Notes: generated by a model not told the origin, from the letters alone. A DNA stretch of 64,000 bases from Saxidomus purpurata (GCA_022818135.1 JAFMSR010000001.1:374478-438477), one strand, 5' to 3'; counted from the first letter of the stretch, positions 12,359-23,617 are shown. Numbers and translations: made by a program.

Positions 12359-12732
12359 GGCAATATGATGGTATAATAGTTGTGGACAACGGCTACCCAT
12401 GTAGGCCTTTTTAATGACGCCATTCGAGACGCCACAAACAGACAAGGAGAGGAACTTCAATAGAGCATTATATAGAGCTAGAGTGACTATTGAACAGTCT
12501 TTTGAAACGAAGGTTTGCGTGCCTGCATAATGGTTTAAGGATGGCTCCAGAGAAGGTAGCACTTGTTACAGTTGCTTGTGTTGTACTGTATAATATCGCC
12601 ATGGCCTTCAATGAGCCACTAGAGGAAAATATTGAAGTACCCGATGTAGGCAATAATGACAGTAAATGTTACTTTACCAATGGAAATGATAGTGCCACTA
12701 TTCGGCGTCACTTGTGTAACAGTTACTTTTAA
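12359..12732 (+). pseudogene. PIF/Harbinger transposase, C-terminal exon with frameshifts
   Basis: After a TTAATTTCAG acceptor the reading continues in phase with the exon at 11763: VVDNGYPCRP, then a one-T deletion near 12413, then LMTPFETPQTDKERNFN and ALYRARVTIEQSF (the catalytic Glu region). A small deletion near 12500 shifts the frame again into LKRRFACLHNGLRM and VACVVLYNIA (consensus C-x-LHN). The second shift fits loss of about 8 bp between short CTTTTG repeats. The C-terminus stops at 12732. Harbinger transposases cut and paste DNA together with a Myb/SANT partner, and such a partner is encoded convergently at 13.8-16.0 kb. Confidence 0.87.
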
Positions 12733-12811
12733 CTCACTCACTCACTCACTTACTCGCTCAATGTCTCACGGACTGAATCACTCACTCACTGACTCACTCA
12801 CTCGCTCGCTT
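12733..12811. repeat. Degenerate (ACTC)n microsatellite
   Basis: Imperfect tandem CACT/CACTCACT units sit directly after the transposase stop codon. Confidence 0.9.
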
Positions 12812-12969
12812 GCCCGCTTGTTTGATATTTTCAAGTATAAATTATCAAAGTGCTTCAAAACACTTTTAGTCAAAGAAAATAAATAGTATCTAAATTGACA
12901 TAATGCCCTTGTGTACTTGCATGTCAATTTTTACATTGTAATTTTAATGTATTGATTCAGTAATGAAAA

Positions 12970-13031
12970 TACGTTTTTAGAAGTTGAACCATAACATGGG
13001 AAGTTGAGTTAACCATAACATGGGAAATTGA
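12970..13031. repeat. Short tandem duplication
   Basis: A unit of about 30 bp containing AACCATAACATGGGAA and TTGAGTT is present twice in tandem. The surrounding 12.9-13.8 kb holds no recognisable gene. Confidence 0.7.
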
Positions 13032-13801
13032 GTTCTGATGAAGAACAAAAAAACTTTACTAGCCTGATTTGCTATATAAAATAATTTTTTAACAGAAACA
13101 ATGCAGTACAAATGAAGGCGCTAGACCACATTGTAATGAGTAAGTTGTTTGAAAATCTATTGGAAAATGTTTCAATGTTCTAGAATAATGGAGATAATAT
13201 CAAACACACATCCTGTTGTGACTAAGAAAATGGGTCCAGATGAGTAAAAATCACACATTTTGTTTTAAATATTTTCTTGCGAAGTACATTGACTATGAAT
13301 TGTAAATTTCAAGTGGTTCTACCCACTACTTTTACAGTTATATTGTGTTCAGACACCAATTGGCATTTTTAATAGTGACGTTTGTTATGTCAAAACAGTA
13401 ATTTTAATGTCGTTGTATTTGACGTTGTAGATCACCATATTGCATATTCATATGAAGGTATTTTTTCTTAAAATTTCCACCTGATTGCACAGAATTTTGC
13501 GCCAAGTATATAGCTTGTTTTACTTTTGTTTGTTGTTATTTCCCAGGTTTTCAATAAATCATCATTTTGATTGAATGTGCCCTAATTTCACTGTTTCGAA
13601 TATGAAAGAATATGTTGTGTCTATGGTTATACGCTTTATGATAAAAACTTCATAGATTGTTTACATCTAAATTTGATGAAAAGTTGTTATTTTTCTTTTT
13701 ACATTTGCACAATACTATTTAATGCTCATCTCGACCCATTTTCACAGTCACATACCACGTAAATAAATTCAATTATCTGCATAATGATCTCTTAAAAAGT
13801 A

Positions 13802-14025
13802 TCAACAATCAAGCACAAGACAAGGAATCTCCTTCGACAGTCTGATCTGTAGTAGTTGTTTTTTCAGTTCCAGACATTCTATTTCTTTTTCCAATTGTTT
13901 TGTTTTCTTTCCTATTCTATATGTATTGGCTTGTATCCTTTTGTTATCAAGTTTTAAATTCATTAACTTCATTTCAAATACTGTTTCATTCTTTTTAGAA
14001 ATCCTGTTTACTTTCTTCAGTTTAT
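13802..14025 (-). CDS. Myb/SANT-like protein, last exon (coiled coil)
   Basis: This is the final exon of the minus-strand gene. It follows an acceptor reading TTTTAACAG, enters in phase 1 and ends at stop codon 13804-13802 (73 codons plus stop). The peptide is rich in Lys, Glu and Leu with heptad-like spacing (KTKQLEKEIECLELKKQLLQ), a predicted coiled coil. Proteins partnering Harbinger transposases, and related MSANTD/NAIF1-type factors, often have such a charged C-terminal helix after the DNA-binding domain. The ORF could be extended upstream past the acceptor, but the phase agreement with five other exons argues for splicing. Confidence 0.72.
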
Positions 14026-14271
14026 CTGTTAAAATAATTGTATGAATATGATAAATGTATTCAAATAATAGTACTGAGTAACACAATTTACTGAGATTGC
14101 AAGAAATATAAATCACCGGTTACTGTGAAGGAGTGAAAGGTAAATAGATGTCTTGTATATTTTTCAGTTACCTTGGTATTATACCATAGGTTTTTTTGCT
14201 TGAACAATTAACAATTAAATACTACTGTAAGCAATCACGACAATACAGCTTGCTTTAATTTTAAAACTTAC

Positions 14272-14331
14272 CTAGAATGCATACATCATCTTCCTCAACA
14301 TCATCACAGTACTCTTGTATCAGTTGATTTC
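14272..14331 (-). CDS. Myb/SANT-like protein, acidic exon
   Basis: A 60-bp exon bounded by an AATTTCAG acceptor and a GTAAGT donor, phase 1 in and out. It encodes an acidic stretch (EYCDDVEEDD). It is open in the frame set by its neighbours. Confidence 0.68.
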
Positions 14332-14612
14332 CTGAAATTACAGTATGTTTTGCAATAAAAAGTTACCAAAAAAATAAAGACATAAATGTTACAAATTATA
14401 TTTACTGTATGAAAAAATCACGGAAGTTAGAAAACTTTTCTATGTATTTTTAGTCATAATATTGTTCAAATAATAAGTGTTATGAAGTGCATTAATTTTG
14501 AAAACATTGTCATTTATTTGTTAGTGTTAATTTCATTTAACAATTGTGTTCATAATATATTTTAAAAAGTAGAAGTTTATTATATCTTACTGTTTTGTTT
14601 TTTTTTGCTTAC

Positions 14613-14642
14613 TCCCACTTGCTTCAGACTGGGCTTGTTGAT
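14613..14642 (-). CDS. Myb/SANT-like protein, 30-bp micro-exon
   Basis: CTCTTTCAG acceptor and A|GTAAGC donor, encoding about ten residues (QQAQSEASGR across the junctions). A second possible donor (GTAAGA at 14590) would put a stop codon into the next exon, so the shorter exon is preferred. Confidence 0.55.
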
Positions 14643-14838
14643 CTGAAAGAGTTTATACCAGTATGTAATACTTAGATATGTAAACATCTTTACAACAAGG
14701 AAACTTCAGCCATTTCTAAACCAGATTCAGGGATTGTTACTTTCCAACATGTATAATCAATCCTGTAACACACTTTCACCTGCTGTAACATATTGATATT
14801 AAATTTGGTCATCAATAGCTAAAATAGCTTAAATGTAC

Positions 14839-14913
14839 CTTTATCTTTACATGGCATGGTTCCACATGTGTTTCTTTTCGATACTTCATCTGTGTTGAGT
14901 CCATCCATACACC
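14839..14913 (-). CDS. Myb/SANT-like protein, linker exon
   Basis: 75 bp with a CATATAG acceptor and a G|GTACAT donor, phase 1 at both ends. It encodes a polar linker with no motif I recognise. Its inclusion rests on splice signals and phase. Confidence 0.6.
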
Positions 14914-15298
14914 CTATATGAAAATAAATATAACTGCCTTTTTTTGTCATTAAACACTAAAATGTTAATAAAGATTAGTTCAGTCATAAGAAAGGTAAAC
15001 TGTAACATATATACAAAGTTACAACTCAGACACGAGAAAACGTAAGGACGGACAGATAGAGGGACGTCCTAACAAAGTGATACTCATGTGGTTATGCTAT
15101 TTTTCTTTCCATTGTTCTTTTAGCCACGTATAAGAAGATTGTAGCCACATAACAGACTGAATGAATAGCATTTACAGTTACGTGTTGTCCTCCTAGCCAC
15201 TTAAGTATCTAAACGTTAGCTTGGACAGACGGTGCGACTTCAATATGCCCAACTTTGAGGGCATAAAAATGAAACTTAAGTTAACTCAAGAAATTTAC

Positions 15299-15436
15299 CT
15301 TCAGAGTCCAGACAAATCTGCAACCCTTGCACTGCAGCCCTTTTACTTGAATTCGATATCCATAACTGCTCTGTCGGGTACACCTTTGCTGGTGGACCCC
15401 CACCAGTCTGTCTGCTGATGTCAAGCTTATTATTTG
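15299..15436 (-). CDS. Myb/SANT-like protein, exon with TGGGPP motif
   Basis: A 138-bp exon between a GCATTACAG acceptor and a G|GTAAAT donor, phase 1 at both ends. It reads DISRQTGGGPPAKVYPTEQL. The R-x-TGGGPP block sits just after the third helix in Myb/SANT-like domains of NAIF1/MSANTD and Harbinger-partner proteins. This is the strongest evidence for the family. The open frame on the opposite strand (15221-15418) is a shadow of this exon. Confidence 0.8.
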
Positions 15437-15908
15437 CTGTAATGCAAAGTATTTATTTGATGATTTATGTACTTGAATTGTTTTCAGTAATGGAAATCAT
15501 ACCAATAGTATACATGTAGTTTCATCTTACTAGCTTCAGAATAAGCTAGTACGAAATGTTCCAGTGAGATAAAATTTATATTGGAGGATTGTTTCTTCCA
15601 TTTATGTAAACATCAAAGGTCACATATATTTTGTACCGGTATGAATATCATCAATATTTCGTATCATGGTAACTACAGGTTGATTCCCGGGTAAGGGATT
15701 ATGATTGTGACTCCAATATTAGCTCATACAGAACTAGTATGCTTAAAAATCTAGTCAACGACAGTACATGTAGTCTTTAACTTATAAATATAAATTGTTA
15801 TGCAATCTATGTAAACTGGTTTCTCATCAATATTATGTTACAGTTATTTTTCAGAAATATAACAAAGCTAAAAAAACTCATACAAAAACATTTTTATAAT
15901 AAACTCAC

Positions 15909-15973
15909 CTCTTTGTTTTATGTTTGTTATCTGTCTTTTTAATTGATCAACACAGATAGGCTCATCAGATATA
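15909..15973 (-). CDS. Myb/SANT-like protein, DNA-binding helix exon
   Basis: A 65-bp exon after a TCGTTCAG acceptor with an AGAG|GTGAGT donor. It reads VDQLKRQITNIKQRA into the next exon, matching the recognition-helix consensus (Q-L-xx-K-xx-N-x-K-x-RA) directly before TGGGPP. It enters in phase 2, so at least one further exon with the start codon and the first two helices must lie upstream. I could not find it before about 16.3 kb. The product would bind DNA in the nucleus, possibly the termini of a Harbinger element, possibly as a domesticated factor. Confidence 0.75.
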
Positions 15974-16436
15974 CTGAACGAGTAAAATGACAAGAAAATG
16001 AATGGACTTTATACTATTTATCATGTTTATACAGCAGTTTTTAATTGTTATGTTATAAAAAGAAAACTTATTTTTGATATAACTTATATTCTTTTGATAT
16101 TATTTTTGTTTTAATGAACTAAGCAAAGACAATGAATTGCGCATGACTAATTCATGACTAAATCATGTTTTTTTGCAATAAGATAAACTAACAAACCGTT
16201 GCTAAAAATATTCCTCGCTTTTATGGCATTTTCTTCCGGGTCCATTTACACAGACATTAATAAATATTGAAATAAGAAATATGAATACTTACACAATTCA
16301 TGGGTGATATCAACACATCAAGCGTTGATATTACACACATAAATCACGGCCCGTAAACGCGCATCACCTTCATCGCTGGTGAAGCGGGCAAAAGTTGTGC
16401 TAACTTCCGATAGGTTGAAAAAGCAGAGATAAACGG

Positions 16437-16539
16437 TGTTGTGTTGGTGGTGTGCACTTCTGGGTGCTGTGGGGTTCGTTTTGGGGAGGCTGCGTTTTTG
16501 GTACGTGGCATTCCCTGTTTGATATTATTTTTGTTTTTA
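16437..16539 (+). mobile_element. Truncated retroelement 3' end (CA/TG family, copy A)
   Basis: Begins just after where the family's (TG)n tract would be and ends at the common 3' terminus TTGATATTATTTTTGTTTTT. See the fuller copy at 41906-43095. Confidence 0.85.
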
Positions 16540-16541
16540 TT

Positions 16542-16720
16542 GTTGAATGAGACAACACTTATAGGTAGCCCACATGGTAGAGGATTTGCTAAGTTAGCCA
16601 ATGGTCCAACTGGTTAAAATATTTTCAGGACATGACAGGCTGTACGTTTTACTTAGAAAAGTATAGCTTTTCTCAATTAATGTCCTACTGAAGTAAAATA
16701 CTAAATATAAACGAAAACAG
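16542..16720 (+). repeat. tRNA-derived SINE-like repeat, copy 1
   Basis: Starts TTGAATGAGACAA and shares TAGC-CACATGGTAGA and GGACATGaCaGGCTG with the copy at 16935. It has lost the segment carrying the B box. Immediately left lies retroelement copy A, which may have inserted at its edge. Confidence 0.65.
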
Positions 16721-16934
16721 TATCAACATTTAAACAACAAAATGAACATTCATGTATCACCAATTTCTGTTTAATAGCAAGACATAAAACATATTTATGG
16801 AATAATATCTGTTGCAGCGGTGCTCAGCATCTAATAAACAAAGGGTTTGCTGTAAAGATGTTTACATATCTAGTAAGTATAACAAACTCGTATCCCTTCC
16901 AGCGGTGTTCATTGTTTAATAAACTGTTAAATCA

Positions 16935-17120
16935 TTGAATGAGACAATAATTATATGTAGCTCACATGGTAGATCATTTGGTCAGTAAGCGAATGGCCCA
17001 ATGTTCAAATGCTGGTCAGGCCATATCTTGGTTCAAATCCTTGCAGGACATGTCTGGCTGCATTATATAATTTGAAAAGTGTAGATTTTTTATGAATGCT
17101 TTACTGGAGTTAAATATTAA
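16935..17120 (+). repeat. tRNA-derived SINE-like repeat, copy 2
   Basis: Paralogous to 16542-16720. An A-box-like TAGCTCACATGGTAGA and a B-box-like GGTTCAAATCC (about 17031) suggest tRNA ancestry. It does not fold into a proper cloverleaf and is not called a tRNA gene. Confidence 0.65.
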
Positions 17121-17702
17121 ATTGAAAAAAATATGTATCAAATAATATCCGCTCCAGCAATAAAATACCAGGCAGTAGGGAACAATTTATTACTTTCATT
17201 CTAACACTTCATTTTAAAAACTTTATTGAACGTGTAGTAGTGCATTATTGTAATTTTAAAACACGAAATGGGATTGCACGTACTTCTTTACATTCGTCAG
17301 GTAAGATTAAATACATATTTTTTTCTAAATGTAGCAGCTGCTTGTTTTAGAACTATAAATATTTTCCCGGGAATGGCTCGAGGAGTGGCAGGCACACGCA
17401 AGAGTTTGCAGATCCCTGCCAATCCCAACCCTGAGGTGGGAAATCATAAGTGAACATAAAGATAAATCTTACAAAAAATTGTAACAAGATTATCAACTAG
17501 AATATTAAATAACCACACATTTATCTCAGAGATACTGTACGTGTGCCTGAACCACCCTGCTAAAGTTCGATAACACAGAAATCCTCAGGTAACTAATAAA
17601 TAATAATCCGGATGTTGTGTCAAGGTTATGTCAACAAATTGGCGAGACAAGAAAAGGGGCAGTAACAGTGCAATAAGCATGAATCGTATCGGGATCATGG
17701 GA

Positions 17703-17993
17703 TCAGAACAAATATTTAAAGCCAAACTTTTCATTCAGAGCTATTAATTTTTCGGGGTTAAACTTATATTGATGTATCATTCGATTGGCTGTGGCTACTA
17801 ACGCATTTTCTGATTCTGCAATACCGGCCCAGCATCTCTCTTTCTCGTCTGGGGAAACACCGCCGGCGCTGCACCCTTTAAATTTCCCCGTTAGAACATG
17901 AAGATTTTCAATGTATTTTTCCATGGCCAGATGTTTGCATTTTACTGGCCATGGAGCCCGTCTAACCCTTTTCAGCATAGGCGCACAGGACAA
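17703..17993 (-). CDS. Unrecognised ORF, possible exon
   Basis: A 96-codon frame, more GC-rich than its surroundings, with Cys and Trp spread along it (residues near 3, 15, 19, 41, 54-55). I do not recognise a family. The start at 17993 is uncertain, because the frame may be a 3' exon with an upstream acceptor. The sequence around 17928-17955 contains a small CATGGCCAG inverted repeat. It may be part of a gene or an old transposon. Confidence 0.25.
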   Translation of the reverse strand: MSCAPMLKRVRRAPWPVKCKHLAMEKYIENLHVLTGKFKGCSAGGVSPDEKERCWAGIAESENALVATANRMIHQYKFNPEKLIALNEKFGFKYLF

Positions 17994-18267
17994 GATATTA
18001 TTTGCTCATTGAATGCTCTTGAACTTTGAAACAATATGATTATTTTCAATAAATTATTTCAGGCTCCATATGTGTTTCTCAAAAACGACTTTAACATATG
18101 GTTGCTACAACCAGAAGGTGCAAATGACATATGCCTATGTTCAAGAATTGTTTCAAGAAATACTGAATTCAGCTGAAGCACTGAGGGCACCAGTCACATT
18201 CACTCCCACAAATCCTAGGAAATTAAAAATAGAAATTCAATTATAATAGAATTTTTCCACCACCAGC

Positions 18268-18362
18268 AAAAAAACAAAAATAATATCAAACAGGGAATGC
18301 CACGTACCAAAAACGCAGCCTCCCCAAAACGAGCCCCACAGCACCCAGAAGTGCACACCACC

Positions 18363-18400
<38 letters not shown>

Positions 18401-18556
18401 CACACACAACACACACACACACACAATCATGTACACACACACAAACATACACTACCAACACACACAAGCATACAAAGCAAACACACGAGGACAAAACGAA
18501 CAATTAACGGAACACAGTGGGGCACCGCCTTGGAACGGTCAGTGGCAAAAACACCC
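18268..18556 (-). mobile_element. Truncated retroelement 3' end (CA/TG family, copy B)
   Basis: Reverse-strand copy. AAAAACAAAAATAATATCAA marks the 3' terminus, followed by the conserved GC-rich block, a (CA)n tract at about 18367-18425 and the block ending AGTGGCAAAAACACC. Confidence 0.88.
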
Positions 18557-18706
18557 TTACTATAAATCAAGATTCAAAGAAAAAACTGAGAACACTATGA
18601 CAAACAGATAAAAGCATGTTACTGTCAGAAAAACTGGTGTTCTATGTCATGTGATTTCTTCAGACAGACAACAAATAAAGGATATTTTAGTGTAAACCAT
18701 ATGCTC

Positions 18707-19156
18707 TTAAAGCGACTGCACTCCAGATGGACAAGTTACGCTAAAAAAAGAAAATTTTCAATTTCAAGAAAACAATTGTCATTACTGTATCAGGGGCATT
18801 GTATTATGATAACGTGACAAGTTTTCTAACAAAAGAAACAATTAAAATGTGTTGTTTTGCTTACTTTTATTGTAGAAAAATATCACCCCGTGACTAACGG
18901 GTAGGCTCTTTGGTATATCAATATTTTTAACTCGCATCAAATCAGCTGACTCCGTAGTGTAGTAGGTTAAGCCGCTGTATTTTTTTTGTAAGCGCAAAGA
19001 TCCGAGTTCAAAACCTGGCTCGAGTAAAAAATTGTTTTCTACCTTTATTTTTAGCTCTTACACAAAGAAAATAATCTTGATGCTGACAAATTGAATATAT
19101 ATTGATTTTACCAAAAAATTAAAATTTACTAAGAATTTGGAGTGCAGTCGCTTTAA
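18707..19156. mobile_element. TTAA-ended MITE with tRNA-like core
   Basis: The ends are perfect inverted repeats of 19 bp (TTAAAGCGACTGCACTCCA and its complement at 19138-19156). The outermost TTAA on each side could be the target duplication of a piggyBac-like transposase. The core carries a tRNA-like segment (18946-19025). No transposase is present, so it is non-autonomous. Confidence 0.75.
18946..19025 (+). repeat. tRNA-like (SINE-type) segment
   Basis: A-box-like TAGTGTAGTAGGTTAAG and B-box-like GAGTTCAAAACC occur at tRNA spacing. The anticodon arm contains an 8-T run and the T stem is imperfect, so it is a degenerate tRNA-derived element, not a working tRNA. The T run would also stop RNA polymerase III. 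Confidence 0.6.
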
Positions 19157-19564
19157 ATGTCACTTTACTACTAGCTTATAGGATTGTTGCATGTCTGTCA
19201 GTCGTCACAAATTTGCTTCGAACATCTCCTCTGAAACCGCTTGGCCAATGGTGATGAAACCTGGCATGGAGCTCTACTTAGTTTAGTCAAAGCATCCATT
19301 TCATGCATAACTCTATTTGTTATGGCAACAAATCAGGTAAAATTAAGTCTTCTTCAACAAAACTGCAAGGTATTTAGCTTAGATATTATATATGTACATG
19401 TAAAATTGCTTAGTGGTCAAGCTTTTTCACTATCAAACTAAAATAAATAAGTATAAAAAAACTAAATATAGTCTCATAGTTATTTTAGAACATGACAACT
19501 TGCTGGGAGAAGAGAACCAGGGAAATTTATCATTATTAGCACTAATATAATGTACTGCTCAAAA

Positions 19565-20587
19565 TAAAAAGAGCTGTATGTAAGACAGCATGTCGAAATA
19601 TTCTCAGTGCTTGCCAATAAAACAAAATATTTATCAGTAAATATCAAAACAAAATTATGTTAACTCTCTAAGTATTAACTAAAAAAACTGTTGTCATTAA
19701 AAAGTCCAAAGTTATCTATAGTAACTTAATCTGATACCATTTAACACTATTGCTAAATTTCAAATAACTCGTATAAATGGTTACTGAAGTAAGTGCATGG
19801 TAATAACTTGCACGCAAATCTTTAACTAAAATCCATAAGTTCAACAAGGGCCATAATTTGTAGTAAATTCAATCAGAAGTTTTCTAACTAATTGTTTGAT
19901 ACCCCTGAACACTTGGTTTAGTTTCAAATAACTCCCATGAGCAGTTACTGAAGTATGTGCACGATAGTTTCTTGCATTCAAAACTCTGGCAACTTTATTT
20001 CAACAAGGGCCATAATTTGTAGTATATGCAGTCAGGAGTTATCTCACCCGATTGTTTGATACCCTTGAAGACTGTATTGAAGTTTTATATCAATCCAATA
20101 ATTTGTAATGATTTACTGAGAGATGTGAATGATAGTGCCCTTGCTTACGAAACTGTTACCAAATTTCCTAAGTCAAACAAGGGTCATGATTTGAATTAAA
20201 TCCATACAAGAGTTATCTTACTTGAATATCAGACATCCCTATTTTCAAATCCATCCCATAAGTGGTTACTGAAATATGTGTATTAAAGTACCTTTCATGC
20301 AACACTTACACTTTAAGTTCAAAAAGGGCCATACTTTATAATAAATTCAGTCAGGAGTTATCTTACATGACTGTTGGAGACCCCTGGACATATCAAAAAA
20401 ATTTAAAATTAATTTCAAAATTTGAACGAAACATTCTAAGTTCAACAAGGCCATAATTTGAATTAATTCAGTCAGGAGTTATCTAACCTGATTGTTTAAT
20501 ACCTTTAATACTAAATTGAATAAATCTCATGAGTGGTTACTGAGATATAAACCTTGCATGCAAAACTTAAACCACATTTTTTAAGTC
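19565..20587. repeat. Dispersed repeat with internal tandem units (GAGCTGTnnGTAnGACAGC family)
   Basis: Begins GAGCTGTATGTAAGACAGCA and continues as about five degenerate units of 120-175 bp, each with CAACAAGGGCCATAATTTG and a GTTTGATACCCCT-like segment. It runs into the assembly gap. A related copy lies at 31990-32510. Confidence 0.8.
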
Positions 20588-21087
20588 NNNNNNNNNNNNN
20601 NNNNNNNNNNNNNNNNNNNNNNNNNNNNNNNNNNNNNNNNNNNNNNNNNNNNNNNNNNNNNNNNNNNNNNNNNNNNNNNNNNNNNNNNNNNNNNNNNNNN
20701 NNNNNNNNNNNNNNNNNNNNNNNNNNNNNNNNNNNNNNNNNNNNNNNNNNNNNNNNNNNNNNNNNNNNNNNNNNNNNNNNNNNNNNNNNNNNNNNNNNNN
20801 NNNNNNNNNNNNNNNNNNNNNNNNNNNNNNNNNNNNNNNNNNNNNNNNNNNNNNNNNNNNNNNNNNNNNNNNNNNNNNNNNNNNNNNNNNNNNNNNNNNN
20901 NNNNNNNNNNNNNNNNNNNNNNNNNNNNNNNNNNNNNNNNNNNNNNNNNNNNNNNNNNNNNNNNNNNNNNNNNNNNNNNNNNNNNNNNNNNNNNNNNNNN
21001 NNNNNNNNNNNNNNNNNNNNNNNNNNNNNNNNNNNNNNNNNNNNNNNNNNNNNNNNNNNNNNNNNNNNNNNNNNNNNNNNNNNNNNN
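20588..21087. other. Assembly gap (500 N)
   Basis: Exactly 500 N. It falls within or at the edge of the tandem-unit repeat, which probably caused the assembly break. Confidence 0.99.
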
Positions 21088-21835
21088 TGTACTGATAACA
21101 GACTGTGACCTGCTCCTCATAAAATCTGGTACAGGAGGACCTGTGTGAAATGACACAGTATAATGCATGACGATTAAACATGATCAATATTACTGTTTAT
21201 TAAAAAGATTATTGGCAGTGTTGTTTTTAATATTAATGTAGGATGTCTTAGGAAAATGGCTGCTGAATTCAGGTAACTGTTGTACAGGTTCAAAGGCAAA
21301 GTATCCATCCATTCTACTACAGCAAAATGTACAATATTTCATAAACCTCTCAGTTTGTAAAATATATTTACTCACAAAAGGCCAATAGCTCTACCAAATT
21401 CATGACAGAATTATGAGACATATCACAGTTAATTATTTCAGTAACTGTATGAGCATGTCAAGTTTCATGGAAATTACATATGATAACTTAGAGAGTACAG
21501 GGCATGTTCTGACAGAGGGAAAAGGACTGACAACTTTGTGAAACAGGGGAATAATAATGCTTTTATGTAGTGCTCTAATAATAATGTTTAAACCTCAGGA
21601 AATAAAAAAAAAATCTATATATGAGCTGATGTACTGAGGTGTTGGGCTACAGACAAGTTTTTACAATGTCATCCTCAGCCAGAAACTGCCAACTTTATTA
21701 GAAATCAGGTGAGAATGAGACTCAAACCCATTATAACTCAATCAATCGTATAGTCGGAGTTGTTTTATATTATATATAAAGCTTATTCCAGTGTGGTACG
21801 TAGAAGTCACTTAGACATTGGTTATTCTTTTTGGG

Positions 21836-21925
21836 GTTGTTGCAGTGGCCAAGTGGTCTAAGATGTTCTTACTTTGCATTACTAGGCTATGTTGCTGTAT
21901 GGTACAGGTTCAAATCCTGGCTTCT
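21836..21925 (+). repeat. tRNA-derived SINE head (Ser/Leu-like)
   Basis: TGGCCAAGTGGTCTAAGATG resembles the A box of serine or leucine tRNAs, and ACAGGTTCAAATCCTGGC is a good B box. Mismatched stems and the missing acceptor arm argue against a functional tRNA. Confidence 0.68.
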
Positions 21926-21939
21926 GTCTTGTAATAAAA

Positions 21940-23460
21940 TTAACCACTTGACCACAAAAGTAGGTCATATATTTTACGCATACAAAAAAATAACTTACAT
22001 GGTGGTCCCAGGTAGCCATGGAACAGAACATCCCCACATGATGCTGCATCTAACTCCTCACACAAACACAACCGACGAACTGAAAATATATTGTCATGGT
22101 TACTAAGAGAAACTTCACATTTTCATAAATCCTAAAATACTCAAAATTCTTATTCCTTGAAACAGTATATCTATGAGAACAAGTTAATACTATAACAGTG
22201 ATTCAGATCTAGCAGATACAGTTTCAAAATAATACAACATAACCTGAACCGTGTATGCAATGTATGGGTTCCTGGCAGCTCTGAATTCTTTCTGTATACT
22301 GACTTATGCAAAATTAAAAAATTCTTAAGTGTTATACAGATAGGATCATTGTGTTATATCTACCCAATCCTGACTATAGTCTACCTGTAAAACTTGTGTA
22401 CCTACCCAATGTTTTTATGCCATAGAATTCTGCTTCATGTTTAAGAGACCCAATGTCCACATTGCTGCAGATATATAAAACAAAAACTGAATTTTAATAA
22501 TTATCATTTATTTCAGTATATATGCATACTATATATAATTTATACTAATTTATTCATTCTTGATTGTGAAACAAGTTCTTACAACTTAGATTAACTGATT
22601 TAGAGACTCACTCCAGATAAAATCAATCTAGGAACGCGAGGCAATGTGGATATATCTCTGTCTTGCAACAAGGACACAGCTGCCGTGGCACAGGAAGTGA
22701 CTGAACCTAGGACCCTCTGATCCCAAGAACTTGTAGACTGAAGGATGTACAATGATATAGGGTGAAGTATCAGACCTATTTAAAGGACATCACACAGAAA
22801 CTCCTAATGAATTTTGTTGTTTAAATAACATCTTTAAAAGCATTGTACTCACTTCTGTTAGTTGCTATTAAAGTATGTACATGTAACTGTTGTCAAATAA
22901 CTGCATCTAAAGATTTGTACACCTGTTGCCTGCGCATATTTCTCCTGAAGATGCTCATTTGAACAGAAAATGAATGTTGATGGTAAGTAAACAAAATACA
23001 TGCTACTATAAAAGCATGTTGATTCCAAAATGTTTTAATAGGATCAGTCATTGACGCAGCTTTGGTGAAAGGTAAATAAAATGACTGGATTATTTTAAAC
23101 ATATAAATTTCAGTTCCTTACCATGGAGGAGGGTAAACACAAACTACTGAACATAGCAAGTTAGAATGTTCCTTTATGAAAACTAAATTAGACATGCTTA
23201 GTAAATCTAAAACTCTTACCTCAGATCTACCTCTTTTGTTCTAAGGTAATTTAAAATTACTGAAAACAGGGCTGGATCTCTGTCAATAAAAATCTGAAAA
23301 AACCAACAAACATAGATATACTGAAGCAAGATGAAATTGTCGACACATAAAATGCAATGAAACCATAGTGTGAAAACAGAATAATGTTGAGACCCATGAC
23401 ATAAAATGAAGTCTTTGTACTACTGTACATGTACATCAACAAGTTATGCAATAGCCTAGG
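21940..23460. other. No gene recognised
   Basis: AT-rich sequence. I see no supported coding region. Scattered short frames such as 22893-23102 lack motifs. Confidence 0.45.
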
Positions 23461-23475
23461 TAGTGAATAATATAC

Positions 23476-23617
23476 AATTATAGACTAATATTGAGGTCAA
23501 TATATTGTTTTGCAGACCTGTAAAAAGTGATATTGACCGAGGACGAAGTCCGAGGTCAAAATCATTTTTTTACAGGTACGCAAAACTATATATTGACCTC
23601 AACATTAGTTTATAATT
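23476..23617. repeat. Fold-back element, about 70-bp arms with 3-base loop
   Basis: Left arm 23476-23544 pairs with right arm 23548-23617 at roughly 85 percent identity, with loop GAA. Both arms share TTGAGGTCAATATAT, TTTTGC, ACCTGTAAAAA and GAGGAC/GTCC blocks. Strongly self-complementary, MITE-like. Confidence 0.85.

Noticed and set aside
14586..14642. Longer version of the Myb/SANT micro-exon ending at the GTAAGA donor
   Set aside because: It would shift the next exon into a frame with stop codons, while the GTAAGC donor keeps all exons open.
15221..15418. Plus-strand open frame
   Set aside because: It is the opposite strand of the Myb/SANT exon with the TGGGPP motif.
18946..19025. Functional tRNA gene
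   Set aside because: A and B boxes are present but the stems do not pair well and an 8-T terminator interrupts the anticodon arm. The same applies to the tRNA-like pieces at 16935, 21836 and 47310.
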